64,000 nt of DNA from CAWIHS01 sp963836005 (GCA_963836005.1 CAWIHS010000002.1:62001-126000); one strand, 5' to 3'; positions 36,789 to 46,663 are shown, counted from the stretch's first letter. A program made the numbers and translations. The notes: generated by a model not told the origin, from the sequence alone.

Positions 36789-38801
36789 ATGTACACCTAT
36801 TGTCCAAACTGCCATAACTATTTTAGTGTTAGCCAAGAACATCTGGATGTTGCAAATGGTAAAGTGCGTTGTGGCAATTGTAATGAAATATTTAATGCAC
36901 TAGATTCTCTTTACGATGAATTGCCTGCGGGAACCGCATCTGATAATGTCATGGCAGATGCTCAATCAATTGACAAATTAACCCAGTTACAGCAAGCACT
37001 TAGCTCGACAATCAGCCACACCGGGGAAAACACCACTGAGCAGCCATCGTCACCACTCAATGCCGCAAAGGCATCACCCGTGCCATCAACGACAGCTGCT
37101 TCAGGGATGGATATCAAAGAAAAAATGGAACGTATTGCGGCTTCATTATCTGCTGCAACACTGGATCTCCGCAATGCACGAGAGTCTTCCAAAAGTTTCC
37201 AGGAGACTTCTTTTCCTCTGTCTGCAGAAAAACGGGATGTTGCTGAAGAAACGGGATTAATCACTGAACAGATAAAAAATGAAACAGCTGAAGGTTCTAC
37301 CTCAGAATATGAGATAGGGACACTGGATATCCTTCATCCTGAAAATGACCGTGCGGTGGCAAAGGAAACGGGTAATATCGATATCGATATCGATATCGAA
37401 AAAGATAACGATATTTTATCCGCTGAGGGCTCTTTATCCGCTGAGGACTCTCTTCCCGCTGAGGGCTCTTTATCCGCTGAGGGCTCTCTACCCGCTGAAG
37501 GCTCTTTATCCGCTGAGGGCTCTCTTCCCGCTGAGGACTCTTTATCCGCTGAGGGCTCTCTTCCCGCTGAAGGCTCTTTATCCGCTGAGGGCTCTCTTCC
37601 CGCTGAGGGCTCTTTATCCGCTGAGGGCTCTCTACCCGCTGAAGGCTCTTTATCCGCTGAGGGCTCTCTTCCCGCTGAAGGCTCTCTTCCCGCTGAAGGC
37701 TCTCTTCCCGCTGAAGGCTCTCTTCCCGCTGAAGGTTCTTTACTCAAAAAACCCTCTAAATCCGATGTGCTGGATAACGATACTGAAAAAGAATCGTTTA
37801 ATAATATCGATATAGCTGAGCCTGATGATTTTTCGGTTGATGAGTTAAATATTCCTTCGCCTTTATCGAATTTTAAGAAAAGCCAGATCGATCAGGACGA
37901 TATTGAAATTCTCAACAGTCTTATTGAAGAGTCATCGGCCGGTAAACCCTCTGCAGATAACCGCAATCATTCTCTGCATGATGAACTCGACGAGCTCAAC
38001 CGAACATTCTCGGGCGGTCATACGGTCAATCTCGATGATGAATTTGCCGATCCTCAACGGATACCTGATGAGAAAAATGATGACGAACTGCTGGCGGAAC
38101 TTGAAGAATTAGGTGGCAACCTTAATCTGGACAATGCCTATGACAGCTCAGCGGAGTTGTATGCAGATCAGCGGCCTTTGGAAGAAGAAGCTGTGGCGGA
38201 AAACCTGCCTGATGCTGATTCAATTTCGATCTCAACCAGACCCCTGAGCGAGGAAGAGGTTGTACCTTCCTTTTTAACTCAAAAAAACAGGGCAGCCAGC
38301 AAGCCTCTGATTATGTTTGCCTGGATGGCAGGTTCCGTTATTTTGTTGGCAATGTTATTTATTCAGTATTTACATTTTAATAGCTTACAATTTGCCCAGG
38401 ATCCTACCTATCGTCCATGGCTGGAAAAAATTTGCCCCATAACAGCATGTTCTCTGCCACTGATCAGAAAACCACGCTCCATCGTCACCTTTAATCATGA
38501 TGTCCACTCCCATCCAGCAGTGAAAAATGCTCTGCAGTTACAACTGACCTTTAGAAACAATGCCTCACTAACTCAGGCATACCCCCTGCTGGAAATAATT
38601 TTTTCCAACAGTCTGGGAGAAGTAATTGCACGGCGAAAATTTACGGCCATGGAGTACCTTGCCAAATCATTCTCTGAGCCAGCAAAACTCACCGCAGAGT
38701 TAAATGCAGGCATAAAACCCAAACAAAAGGTTGAAGTTAACCTGGAAATAGTAGATCCTGATCCGAAATCCTTATTAAGTTTCCAGTTTAATTATCTGTA
38801 A
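36789..38801 (+). CDS. Zinc-ribbon DUF3426 membrane protein with a minisatellite-encoded repeat
   Basis: A 670-residue protein in the usual position between prmA and dusB. The N-terminal MJ0042-type zinc ribbon has CPNC (about 5-8) and CGNC (about 28-31). A long acidic disordered region follows, including 18 copies of a hexapeptide S-L-(S/P)-A-E-(G/D) at about residues 209-316. One transmembrane helix (IMFAWMAGSVILLAMLFIQY, about residue 510) precedes the periplasmic DUF3426 domain. Family members are usually a few hundred residues long; much of the excess here comes from the repeat and other low-complexity sequence (IDIDIDIEKDND just before it). No function is established. AGGAAAG lies 11 bases before the ATG. 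Confidence 0.9.
   Translation: MYTYCPNCHNYFSVSQEHLDVANGKVRCGNCNEIFNALDSLYDELPAGTASDNVMADAQSIDKLTQLQQALSSTISHTGENTTEQPSSPLNAAKASPVPSTTAASGMDIKEKMERIAASLSAATLDLRNARESSKSFQETSFPLSAEKRDVAEETGLITEQIKNETAEGSTSEYEIGTLDILHPENDRAVAKETGNIDIDIDIEKDNDILSAEGSLSAEDSLPAEGSLSAEGSLPAEGSLSAEGSLPAEDSLSAEGSLPAEGSLSAEGSLPAEGSLSAEGSLPAEGSLSAEGSLPAEGSLPAEGSLPAEGSLPAEGSLLKKPSKSDVLDNDTEKESFNNIDIAEPDDFSVDELNIPSPLSNFKKSQIDQDDIEILNSLIEESSAGKPSADNRNHSLHDELDELNRTFSGGHTVNLDDEFADPQRIPDEKNDDELLAELEELGGNLNLDNAYDSSAELYADQRPLEEEAVAENLPDADSISISTRPLSEEEVVPSFLTQKNRAASKPLIMFAWMAGSVILLAMLFIQYLHFNSLQFAQDPTYRPWLEKICPITACSLPLIRKPRSIVTFNHDVHSHPAVKNALQLQLTFRNNASLTQAYPLLEIIFSNSLGEVIARRKFTAMEYLAKSFSEPAKLTAELNAGIKPKQKVEVNLEIVDPDPKSLLSFQFNYL
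37413..37736 (+). repeat. 18-bp tandem repeat, 18 copies, in-frame
   Basis: The unit is like tctcttcccgctgaaggc, alternating with a variant containing ttatcc instead of cttccc. Each copy encodes six residues, SLSAEG or SLPAEG, with two copies ending in Asp. Length changes by whole units keep the reading frame. The last four copies are nearly identical, suggesting recent slippage. The opposite strand is also open across the array. Confidence 0.95.
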
Positions 38802-38840
38802 TATCAGCCCAGCTTGAGCATTCACCTTATTTAAACTCTG

Positions 38841-39824
38841 ATGAACATTGGTCCTTATCAATTAAGTTCGCAAAGCATTCTGGCACCAATGGCTGGAATC
38901 ACCGATCGCCCTTTCAGGCAACTTTGCCGGCAAATGGGTGCTGGTCTGGCTATTTCAGAGATGGTAACCTCAAGACCCGATCTCTGGTACAGCAGAAAAA
39001 CCCGCACTCGTATCAATCATGATGGTGAATCCTCTCCTGTGTCGGTACAGGTGCTGGGTACTGATCCTGAGCAAATCGCAATGGCTGCACAATTTAATGT
39101 CCGGCATGGCGCCGATATTATTGATATTAATATGGGCTGCCCGGCCAAAAAAGTCTGTAATGTCTCGGCAGGTTCTGCCTTATTAAAAGATGAGACTCAG
39201 GTCGCAGCTATTCTAAATCACGTGGTAAAAAGTGTGCCTGTTCCTGTCACTTTAAAAATACGTACCGGATGGGATAAAAATAACCGCAATGCTTTGAGTA
39301 TTGCTAAAATTGCTGCAGAAAGCGGCATCCAGGCATTAACGATTCATGGCCGTACTCGCGCCTGCGGTTATAATAATAAAGCAGAATACGACATTATTGC
39401 GGCGGTAAAACAAACCGTTAATATACCTGTCATTGCGAATGGTGATATAAATAGTGCAGAAACCGCACAATTTGTACTACAATATACCGGAGCCGATGCT
39501 GTCATGATAGGCCGTGCTGCAAAAAATAATCCCTGGCTATTTACAGATATAAATCATTTTCTGTTTAGCGGTGAACATCCAGCAGCGCCGACGTTTCAGG
39601 AAAAAACCACAGTATTACTGGAATTACTTAAATCGCTGTATGCTTTTTATGGCGATCACCGAGGTGTCAGGATTGCCCGTAAACACCTGGCCTGGAATAT
39701 TAAACCATTGCCCGGTGGAGAGCACTTCTGGCAACAGGTCAATGGCATAAATGATGCGGCACTGCAGCTCGCTATGACCCGGGAGTTTTTTGACCGCTGT
39801 CTGCAGGATAAAAACGCAGCGTAG
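38841..39824 (+). CDS. dusB: tRNA-dihydrouridine synthase DusB
   Basis: An FMN-dependent enzyme that reduces uridine to dihydrouridine in the tRNA D-loop using NADPH. The 327-residue TIM barrel has LAPMAGITDRPFRQLCRQMG, SVQVLGTDPEQIAMAA, DINMGCPAKKVCNVSAGSAL with the catalytic Cys, LTIHGRTRACGY and VIANGDINSAETAQ. dusB-fis is a classic operon in gammaproteobacteria, and fis follows here after 248 bases, a longer gap than in E. coli. Confidence 0.97.
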   Translation: MNIGPYQLSSQSILAPMAGITDRPFRQLCRQMGAGLAISEMVTSRPDLWYSRKTRTRINHDGESSPVSVQVLGTDPEQIAMAAQFNVRHGADIIDINMGCPAKKVCNVSAGSALLKDETQVAAILNHVVKSVPVPVTLKIRTGWDKNNRNALSIAKIAAESGIQALTIHGRTRACGYNNKAEYDIIAAVKQTVNIPVIANGDINSAETAQFVLQYTGADAVMIGRAAKNNPWLFTDINHFLFSGEHPAAPTFQEKTTVLLELLKSLYAFYGDHRGVRIARKHLAWNIKPLPGGEHFWQQVNGINDAALQLAMTREFFDRCLQDKNAA

Positions 39825-40072
39825 TTTATTTTTTCTCTACGCCGAATGTTGAAAATGAATTATTTTGCAAACAATTTAACTACGATATTTTTTTTAACGT
39901 ATTAAACCACGTTTAAATTCAGCAAACCTGAGGCGGATTGCATTCCACTCATCTGGCCTGGTCAGTTTTTTAATAGATTCATAGTATTCATAGACGGTTT
40001 GCCACTACACGATCTGAAATACTGAACAGATACATTTTTTCAGTTAATTTTCATTGCTAGAGGTTTTAGCAC

Positions 40073-40399
40073 ATGCACATAGAACCAAAGTTACAAATCC
40101 AGTCCAGTGATATACTCATATCGTCGGCGTCACACTTCAATGAAAAAACCGAAAAAGCTGTTTTGAGAGACTGTGTTCGAGAGGTGTTGAGCAGTTATTT
40201 CCATGATCTGGAGGATCATAGTCACACAGTAGAGGATCTTTATCAATTGGTATTAACTGAAGTAGAAATTCCGCTATTAGAATCCGTCTTAGAACACACC
40301 AGTGGAAACCAGAGTAAAGCTGCTCAGTTACTGGGCATTAATCGCGGCACCTTACGTAAAAAACTCAAACAATATGATATAAGCGACAAATCTGAATAA
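40073..40399 (+). CDS. fis: DNA-binding protein Fis
   Basis: A nucleoid-associated homodimer that bends DNA and regulates rRNA, recombination and many other promoters. It has 108 residues. The C-terminal helix-turn-helix TSGNQSKAAQLLGINRGTLR followed by KKLKQYDI is nearly identical to that of enterobacterial Fis, and LLESVLEHT precedes it. The N-terminal beta-hairpin region is divergent, as is usual. It lies between dusB and purH, the conserved arrangement. Confidence 0.97.
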   Translation: MHIEPKLQIQSSDILISSASHFNEKTEKAVLRDCVREVLSSYFHDLEDHSHTVEDLYQLVLTEVEIPLLESVLEHTSGNQSKAAQLLGINRGTLRKKLKQYDISDKSE

Positions 40400-40506
40400 A
40401 TGCTTTTCCGGTTAGCCACGGACAGCGAAAACTGGACACATAACAAATTCCCTCATAAGATAAGCCTGATAAAATCTCAATCTCATTTCATTATCGGAGT
40501 CCATCC

Positions 40507-42078
40507 ATGGCTGCTATAAAAACAGCATTAATCAGTGTTTCCAACAAAGATAATATTATTGACTTTGCCAAAGCACTGTCTGACATGCAGGTAAAAATAT
40601 TGTCCACCGGAGGAACCGCAAAACTTTTACAGGATCATCAAATAAGCGTGACCGAGGTATCTGATTATACGGGATTTCCTGAAATGATGGATGGCAGGGT
40701 CAAGACATTACACCCGAAAATTCATGGTGGTATTTTAGGACGCCGTGGTATCGATGATGCGCTAATGCATGAGCATGGTATTGAGGCTATTGATATGGTA
40801 GTCGTTAACCTGTACCCGTTTGCTGACACAGTCGCCAGGCCTGACTGCAGTCTGAGCGACGCCATTGATAATATAGATATTGGCGGACCAACCATGGTAC
40901 GTGCTGCGGCCAAAAACCATGACAATGTTGCTATTGTGGTCAACCCCGGTGATTATCATGATATTATCGCTGAAATGAAAACGGCTAATGCTGAATTAAG
41001 TAAAAAATCCCTGTTTAATCTTGCGGTCAGAGCCTTTGAACATACCGCAAGATATGACGGGTACATTGCCAATTACCTGGGAACGGTAAATTTTGAAGCT
41101 CAAAGCAGAAATGAATTTTCTCACTCCCTGAACCTGCAATTCAACAAATCCAAACTGATGCGCTACGGAGAGAACCCCCATCAAAAGGCAGCTTTTTACG
41201 TCGAACCTGATCCTGCTGAAGCATCCGTGGCCACTGCGGTACAAATTCAGGGCAAGGAATTATCCTACAATAATATTGCCGACACCGATGCAGCCCTCGA
41301 ATGTGTCAAGCAATTTAGCGAAGCCCCTGCCTGTGTGATTGTAAAACATGCCAATCCCTGCGGTGTAGCACTGGCTGAGACCACGCTGACAGCATATGAT
41401 CTGGCCTTTAAAACCGATCCTACCTCTGCCTTCGGAGGCATTATCGCGTTTAATCAACCGCTGGATGCAGTAACGGCCAAAGCTATCATTGAACGTCAGT
41501 TTGTCGAGGTCATTATCGCTCCGCAAATTCATGAAGAGGCCGAGGCCATCCTGGCGGAAAAGAAAAATGTGCGGGTTTTATGCTGCGGCCAGTGGCATAA
41601 AAAAGTCCCCAACAGCCTGGACTACAAACGTGTGAATGGCGGTCTGCTGGTCCAGGAGCGTGATTTGGGCATGATCAGCGAAGCGGACCTGAAGGTGGTT
41701 ACCGAGAAAATCCCAACATCGGAGCAGATGCAGGATCTGCTGTTTACCTGGAAAGTGGCAAAATTTGTCAAATCCAATGCCATCGTTTATGCCCGCAACC
41801 AACAAACCATTGGTGTCGGTGCAGGCCAGATGAGCCGTGTCTATTCAGCAAAAATTGCCGGTATCAAAGCCGCTGATGAGAATTTGCAGGTGGCTGGATC
41901 AGTAATGGCATCCGATGCTTTTTTCCCTTTCCGTGACGGGATAGACGCAGCAGCCGAAGCCGGCATCGTTGCGGTTATCCAGCCCGGCGGTTCCATGCGT
42001 GATCAGGAAGTCATCGATGCAGCCAATGAACACGGTATCGCCATGGTCTTTACTGGAATGCGGCACTTCAGGCATTAA
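40507..42078 (+). CDS. purH: Bifunctional AICAR transformylase / IMP cyclohydrolase PurH
   Basis: Catalyses the last two steps of IMP synthesis: formyl transfer from 10-formyl-THF to AICAR, then ring closure. The 523 residues start with the cyclohydrolase domain (ALISVSNKDNIIDFAKALSD, STGGTAKLL, GRVKTLHPKIHGGIL). The transformylase domain has LRYGENPHQ-like LMRYGENPHQKAAFY, CVIVKHANPCGVA with the catalytic Lys-His, and SDAFFPFRDGID. The ATG follows GGAGTCCATCC, which gives the ribosome site. purD, often next, does not follow here. Confidence 0.99.
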   Translation: MAAIKTALISVSNKDNIIDFAKALSDMQVKILSTGGTAKLLQDHQISVTEVSDYTGFPEMMDGRVKTLHPKIHGGILGRRGIDDALMHEHGIEAIDMVVVNLYPFADTVARPDCSLSDAIDNIDIGGPTMVRAAAKNHDNVAIVVNPGDYHDIIAEMKTANAELSKKSLFNLAVRAFEHTARYDGYIANYLGTVNFEAQSRNEFSHSLNLQFNKSKLMRYGENPHQKAAFYVEPDPAEASVATAVQIQGKELSYNNIADTDAALECVKQFSEAPACVIVKHANPCGVALAETTLTAYDLAFKTDPTSAFGGIIAFNQPLDAVTAKAIIERQFVEVIIAPQIHEEAEAILAEKKNVRVLCCGQWHKKVPNSLDYKRVNGGLLVQERDLGMISEADLKVVTEKIPTSEQMQDLLFTWKVAKFVKSNAIVYARNQQTIGVGAGQMSRVYSAKIAGIKAADENLQVAGSVMASDAFFPFRDGIDAAAEAGIVAVIQPGGSMRDQEVIDAANEHGIAMVFTGMRHFRH

Positions 42079-42117
42079 TACAGGCCCAATAGCCGTTGCT
42101 CAGGACAAGATTTCAAC

Positions 42118-42633
42118 ATGTATAAATATTTTATACTTAGCTTAATATTACTTTTTCTCACTGGCTGTGCCGGACTGAGTAAAACGCCTGCAGATATTAA
42201 TGTGACCGTGGTCAATATTAAGATGCTTGAGTCAACCATACTGGAACAGCGCTTTTTAGTGGATCTACGTATCCAGAATCGCTCTCCGGAAGCGTTATCT
42301 GTTTATGGAATGAGTTTTGATATCGACATCAACAACAAAAAGTTTGCTTCCGGAAGCAGTGATCAGAAAGCTACCATTGGAGCCTTTAATGATACCATCA
42401 TGGAAGTGAAAATGAGCAGCACATTGATCGGTATTATTCGCCAGATCCAGGCCATGCAGAAAAACAAAAACCAGTCACTGAGCTATGTGATCAGTGGAAG
42501 GGTTTATACTGACAGTCTGTTTGGGAGTATTTCCTTTCGCGAAGCCGACGAATTTGATTTTAGCCAGCCGTATCCCGGACCGGCGAATCCCCCCTTAGAA
42601 CCTATAACAAATGACAGCACTGGCGGAATTTAA
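42118..42633 (+). CDS. LEA14-like (WHy domain) lipoprotein
   Basis: A 171-residue protein with a lipoprotein signal (FILSLILLFLTGCAGLSKTP; lipobox LTGC, Cys at about residue 17). The mature part is a single LEA-2/WHy immunoglobulin-like beta-sandwich: NVTVVNIKMLESTILEQRFL, VDLRIQNRSPEALSVYGMSF, DINNKKFASGSS. Members are found in the envelope of many proteobacteria, with suggested desiccation or stress roles. It follows purH after 39 bases, so it may be co-transcribed. Residue +2 is Ala, favouring the outer membrane. Confidence 0.85.
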   Translation: MYKYFILSLILLFLTGCAGLSKTPADINVTVVNIKMLESTILEQRFLVDLRIQNRSPEALSVYGMSFDIDINNKKFASGSSDQKATIGAFNDTIMEVKMSSTLIGIIRQIQAMQKNKNQSLSYVISGRVYTDSLFGSISFREADEFDFSQPYPGPANPPLEPITNDSTGGI

Positions 42634-42669
42634 TTTCGTTTCCACGCCCTGCCGGGATATTCCAGATAG

Positions 42670-44157
42670 TCAGGTGGCGGCAAGAATCGCGGTTAAAGCC
42701 TGGTTATTAATTAACTGCGCCCTGTGCATAGTATCCGATTCGCTATAGCAACGAAATTCCGGCGCATTGCCGGAAGGTCTGAAGTGAATGATATCACCGC
42801 TGGCGAAAGTGATTCTTAAACCGTCCAGGGTATTGATCTCAGTTATTTCTCCAAACTCAGGCAGATCATTTTGAATGGCGTTTTTATTCTCCTGTTCGCT
42901 GCCCGAAGTGTATTTTTCAATTAATCGTCGGCTTTTCTCGCTAGCAAATGCTTTGATACGATCGCTATAACTAAAGCGTTTGGGAAGACTGGCGGATAAC
43001 TGTGAAATAGCGATATTCTGTTCTTTGGCGCTATGCAATACGGATAAAATAACAATAAAGGCATCACGTGTTGGTAATGGACTTAACAGGTGTGCATTTT
43101 TTCTCAGCGGCGTCGCCTGCAGGAAACCGCCATTGGCTTCATAACCGGCTACGGCCTGATAGTGATCATCAACATACTCATTCATCCCCGTAATGACATA
43201 GGGAGAACCAATTCTGGTCCGCTTAACGCCGCAGAACCAGTTGGATTTTTCCAGGCAGGTATTACAGCTTACAGGGGCTACAACATGATCAATACCCAGG
43301 TAGCGGGCGCAATAAATACCCACAATATCTCCGCGCAGCCAGTTACCAAGTTCATCTGCAATCAGCGGTCTGTCAGCATCACCATCAGTAGAGACAATGG
43401 CATCCAGCTGGTGCTGACTGGCCCATTGTTTTGCCAGTTCTACATCTTCTGCCCTGACGGCTTCAGTATCGACGGGTACAAACTGTTGTGACAGTCCCAG
43501 TCTTTCAACCTGCGCGCCCAATGTCTCAAGTATATCTGCGAGCATCTCACGCGCCACACCGCTATGTTGATAAACCCCAACTCTTAGTCCGGTGAGTGCG
43601 TTTTCTGCAAACAGATCGGTAAAACGCTGCAGATATTGCCCGGCAACGGCCACATCCACTGCAGGCAAATAATTTTCATCAGCAGCAAACTGCCCCCTGT
43701 CATTAAACAGGCCCTCGGGCAAAGCAACCATTTGCTGTTTTATCAGTGCTTCATCCGCTTTGAGAATTTCCCCGCCCAGCTTGTAAAACTTGATGCCGTT
43801 TCGATCATCAGGAATATGACTGCCGGTCACCATTATCGATGGATACCCATGTTCAAGACCGTACAATGCTATCGCCGGTGTAGGCACCATACCGCCAAAA
43901 ATCACGTTTAGACTGCTGTCGAGTATGGCTTTACTACAGGCATTTAAAATAGCAGGGGTGGAACTGCGCAGATCTCCTGCCAGAGCAATGGTATCGGTTT
44001 TAGTTAGCTGATTTGCAGCTCTTAAATACTGGATAAATCCCAGGGTATAGGCATAACAGACTGCATCTGTCATATCAGTTACCAGTCCGCGAGCACCGCT
44101 GGTACCAAATTTAACATTACTGGATTGCATTAATTCTTCTATGCTTGTTGCACTCAT
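42670..44157 (-). CDS. Phosphohexomutase (phosphomannomutase/phosphoglucomutase family)
   Basis: A 495-residue alpha-D-phosphohexomutase interconverting sugar 1- and 6-phosphates. Landmarks are FGTSGARGLV, the phosphoserine loop VTGSHIPDDRNGIKFYK (usual form TASHNP; here Ile-Pro, an atypical subgroup), the metal-binding STDGDADRPL, the sugar-binding GYEANGGFL, and the phosphate-binding RPSGNAPEFR. The GEANGG-like motif is typical of mannomutases. Because it lies at the edge of the polysaccharide region, it may feed GDP-mannose or UDP-glucose supply. It is convergent with the LEA14-like gene. Confidence 0.88.
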   Translation of the reverse strand: MSATSIEELMQSSNVKFGTSGARGLVTDMTDAVCYAYTLGFIQYLRAANQLTKTDTIALAGDLRSSTPAILNACSKAILDSSLNVIFGGMVPTPAIALYGLEHGYPSIMVTGSHIPDDRNGIKFYKLGGEILKADEALIKQQMVALPEGLFNDRGQFAADENYLPAVDVAVAGQYLQRFTDLFAENALTGLRVGVYQHSGVAREMLADILETLGAQVERLGLSQQFVPVDTEAVRAEDVELAKQWASQHQLDAIVSTDGDADRPLIADELGNWLRGDIVGIYCARYLGIDHVVAPVSCNTCLEKSNWFCGVKRTRIGSPYVITGMNEYVDDHYQAVAGYEANGGFLQATPLRKNAHLLSPLPTRDAFIVILSVLHSAKEQNIAISQLSASLPKRFSYSDRIKAFASEKSRRLIEKYTSGSEQENKNAIQNDLPEFGEITEINTLDGLRITFASGDIIHFRPSGNAPEFRCYSESDTMHRAQLINNQALTAILAAT

Positions 44158-44269
44158 GGCTTCACTTGATGATAACGTAAGATGATAAAATTTACATTTT
44201 AGCTAATAATGATAACAAAAAGTAAACTTTCCTGGGGAAAAGAAGAACAGGTTTTTAAGATGTTAAGCC

Positions 44270-46033
44270 TTATTGAACATTGTTTATATTACGATCACCC
44301 CGAAGAGGAGCAGGCCTGCCTGTTATAATCGCACCGATATCAGGCGCTTTGCCGCTGAAACCATCAGTCACCCCGGGAATAATGCCCCCCGCATTGCGAA
44401 GTTTGCTCTTATCTGATAATTCGGGTGTATAGTAACTGGTGATCTCCTGCAGATAATCATTACCCAATTTAATTTTTGCGCTGAATGGATTTGCTTCAGA
44501 AATTAAATCATCTTCATGCCGCTGTGTTGAAGATCCAAATACAGGTTGAGTAGGCTTAATTTTATATTGTGCTTCATCCAGAGTTCTAAAAGAATTTCGA
44601 CCACCGGGCCATGAAAAACCTTCATCAGGATACCATCCATTGTGATCAAAATCGACCGGATTATGGCCTGGAGCCCCCATGTTAAAAGCCTTCTCTCCCC
44701 CATAGAAAATCAGAATATTATTGCGGTACCCCCAGGCGACCAGTGGACCATTGTTGTGCTGCAGCCAGCCCCACTTGGCATAATGCTTAAAGCTGCGGGT
44801 CCTTACAACGGTATTATTATACAGAAAAAAACCACTGTTCCTGGAGTTCAGCTTATAAGGCCCTCGGCCCACATTGATCGCAATATTTCGAAACACAAAC
44901 AGAGGTCCCCCATAAATGGGATCAACTGAGATATGAGTCATTGCGTTATGGGTACGATTGTCATAATAAGTTATATTGCGCACACCATAATCGGCTTCAA
45001 AAGCATCATCTCCGGTCATACGGATATCATTGCGATAAAAATGGATTCCAACATTCTCCACACCTTGATGCATGGCCAATGCATCACCGAATCCTGAGAG
45101 GGTATTATTAAAAACGGCATTCCCCATCCCGGGTACTCTAATACCATCATCATTCCAGGTTATTTTGGATTTTATAAACTCCTCTTTCCATCGGTTATTA
45201 CCTGTCAGGGTGCAATCATACACCAGGATCTGTTTGCTATTGCTCGATGAGAGGATGCCCCGATCAACACCTTTAATAGTCACATTACGCAAGGTCACAC
45301 GCTCAATATTATTGCCTAATGTAATCCCTATAGAGGCATCCATTTGCATTCTATCTGCACCGGAGGCCTGCAGGGTAAGATTTTCCAGCACCACATTGCT
45401 GGCGTTAAGCTGCAGGATCTTTTGTGTGTTATCTTTTATAATAACGCCCTGTCGGCTTGCACCTCTGATATAAACAGGATGTTTTATCGAACCGCTGCGA
45501 TTAAAATTCAGGCCATCGACGCTATAGGTACCATTTTCAAACTGTATAACATCACCTGGAACAGCTCTATCAAAGATTTCCTGGATCTGTTTTGATGTTG
45601 AACTTGAGGTGATATTTCTCGTCACTTCAGGGGCGGTTTCAGGAAGACTTCTAGTCTCAATACTGATTTTCTGAACATTTTTCTGTTTTCCAAGTTTGAC
45701 GGTGACTTCTACAAGATAAACTGTACCCGGAGATAGTCCTGTAATGACCCCGGCAAACGCATTGGCAGGTTTGCGTTTGCCCACAGAATTATCTGGACGG
45801 ATACGATAAAGAGGGTGTGCAGCAATCCATTTAGCATTAGATGCAGGCTGATATCTGACCGTTGCAGTTGCAGTCATTTTAAACTCTCCGGTAACCGGAA
45901 GATAAAGTGAAATCTGTTCCGGGGTAACCGGACCGTCATGAACCAGTGTTCCCAAAGGCATTTCCATTGCATTAGAATTTACTGACAGCAAAAAGATAAT
46001 GAAAATGATGTGAAACTTATTTATGCGGAACAT
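44270..46033 (-). CDS. Secreted right-handed parallel beta-helix protein
   Basis: A 587-residue protein with a signal peptide (FHIIFIIFLLSVNSNA). A fibronectin-III-like domain (about 30-130, ending ITGLSPGTVYLVEVTV) is followed by a beta-helix with repeated short turns: GDVIQFENGTYSVDGLNFNR, NASNVVLENLTLQASGAD, NIERVTLRNVTIKGVDRGIL, GVENVGIHFYRNDIRMTGDD. Such folds occur in polysaccharide lyases, epimerases and hydrolases; DDGI and DDAFEAD could be catalytic or calcium sites, but no family match is certain. It is probably exported and acts on, or binds to, the exopolysaccharide made by this locus. It is a single gene on its strand. Confidence 0.8.
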   Translation of the reverse strand: MFRINKFHIIFIIFLLSVNSNAMEMPLGTLVHDGPVTPEQISLYLPVTGEFKMTATATVRYQPASNAKWIAAHPLYRIRPDNSVGKRKPANAFAGVITGLSPGTVYLVEVTVKLGKQKNVQKISIETRSLPETAPEVTRNITSSSTSKQIQEIFDRAVPGDVIQFENGTYSVDGLNFNRSGSIKHPVYIRGASRQGVIIKDNTQKILQLNASNVVLENLTLQASGADRMQMDASIGITLGNNIERVTLRNVTIKGVDRGILSSSNSKQILVYDCTLTGNNRWKEEFIKSKITWNDDGIRVPGMGNAVFNNTLSGFGDALAMHQGVENVGIHFYRNDIRMTGDDAFEADYGVRNITYYDNRTHNAMTHISVDPIYGGPLFVFRNIAINVGRGPYKLNSRNSGFFLYNNTVVRTRSFKHYAKWGWLQHNNGPLVAWGYRNNILIFYGGEKAFNMGAPGHNPVDFDHNGWYPDEGFSWPGGRNSFRTLDEAQYKIKPTQPVFGSSTQRHEDDLISEANPFSAKIKLGNDYLQEITSYYTPELSDKSKLRNAGGIIPGVTDGFSGKAPDIGAIITGRPAPLRGDRNINNVQ

Positions 46034-46219
46034 TTATTTTCCTGGTTAATACAGGCGGCAGATCAGACTGCTCGGTGGTTTAGGAAGGCCAGGTTGAATA
46101 TGAATATAAACAAAACCCAATCAGTAGACTCAAGCAATTATTGCTGAATGGGATGATTGTAAATAAATTTGACACATTAGACAATGCTCCACAAAAACGA
46201 GTACAGCTGAATATCAGTC

Positions 46220-46384
46220 TTATGGATCAATAATCTGTTTCGCAATATCATCGCCGTGATTATTTTTCCTGCGCTCCTTACCGCTTCTCCGGTCTTCAGA
46301 CACCTTATTACCTTCACTATCCAGCATCGGAAATGACGGCGACTTAACCCTTTTCCTTCTTTCATCTCCTTTGTCTCTTATCAT
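46220..46384 (-). CDS. Small basic RRxGxxRR-type protein, 54 residues
   Basis: Not found by a 60-residue cutoff. Reading from ATG at 46384: MIRDKGDERRKRVKSPSFPM, then LDSEGNKVSEDRRSGKERRK, ending in HGDDIAKQIIDP. The paired-arginine pattern DRRSGKERRK recurs in many small proteobacterial proteins, usually near regulatory or surface-polysaccharide genes; I know of no assigned function. No strong ribosome site precedes it. An overlapping 62-codon frame (46177-46365) begins right after GGAG but has a less protein-like composition. Moderate confidence only. Confidence 0.5.
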   Translation of the reverse strand: MIRDKGDERRKRVKSPSFPMLDSEGNKVSEDRRSGKERRKNNHGDDIAKQIIDP

Positions 46385-46663
46385 ACGTTGTTACTCTAAT
46401 TACGATTAATCACCACTATATTGGCCAGGAAAAATAATTGTTTCTGCTTTTTTAAAGCAATATTGATGCCATAATTTAAGAAACTTGACTATTAGTAACC
46501 TGGGCTATAGTTCTTGACCCTTTACTAAAAGCCAGCCTTATTTCTAAATATCAATATCCTGTAAATTGGAAAAAATGTTGACATATTAACAAAAATCAAT
46601 ATTAGTCCTTATCAGCGCTATTAAATATGAGTAAAATAGACAAAATTTGACTGAGAGCTTTAA

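Noticed and set aside
37413..37736. Regular repeats that could be mistaken for a CRISPR array
   Set aside because: There are no spacers; units are contiguous 18-mers encoding hexapeptides inside a gene.
37334..37747. 137-codon minus-strand frame through the minisatellite
   Set aside because: It is the antisense of an 18-bp repeat whose periodicity keeps all units open; no start signal, and the sense gene is clearly conserved.
46177..46365. 62-codon minus-strand frame
   Set aside because: Overlaps the 54-residue RRxGxxRR frame in another phase; GGAG touches its ATG with no spacing and the composition is unlike a protein.
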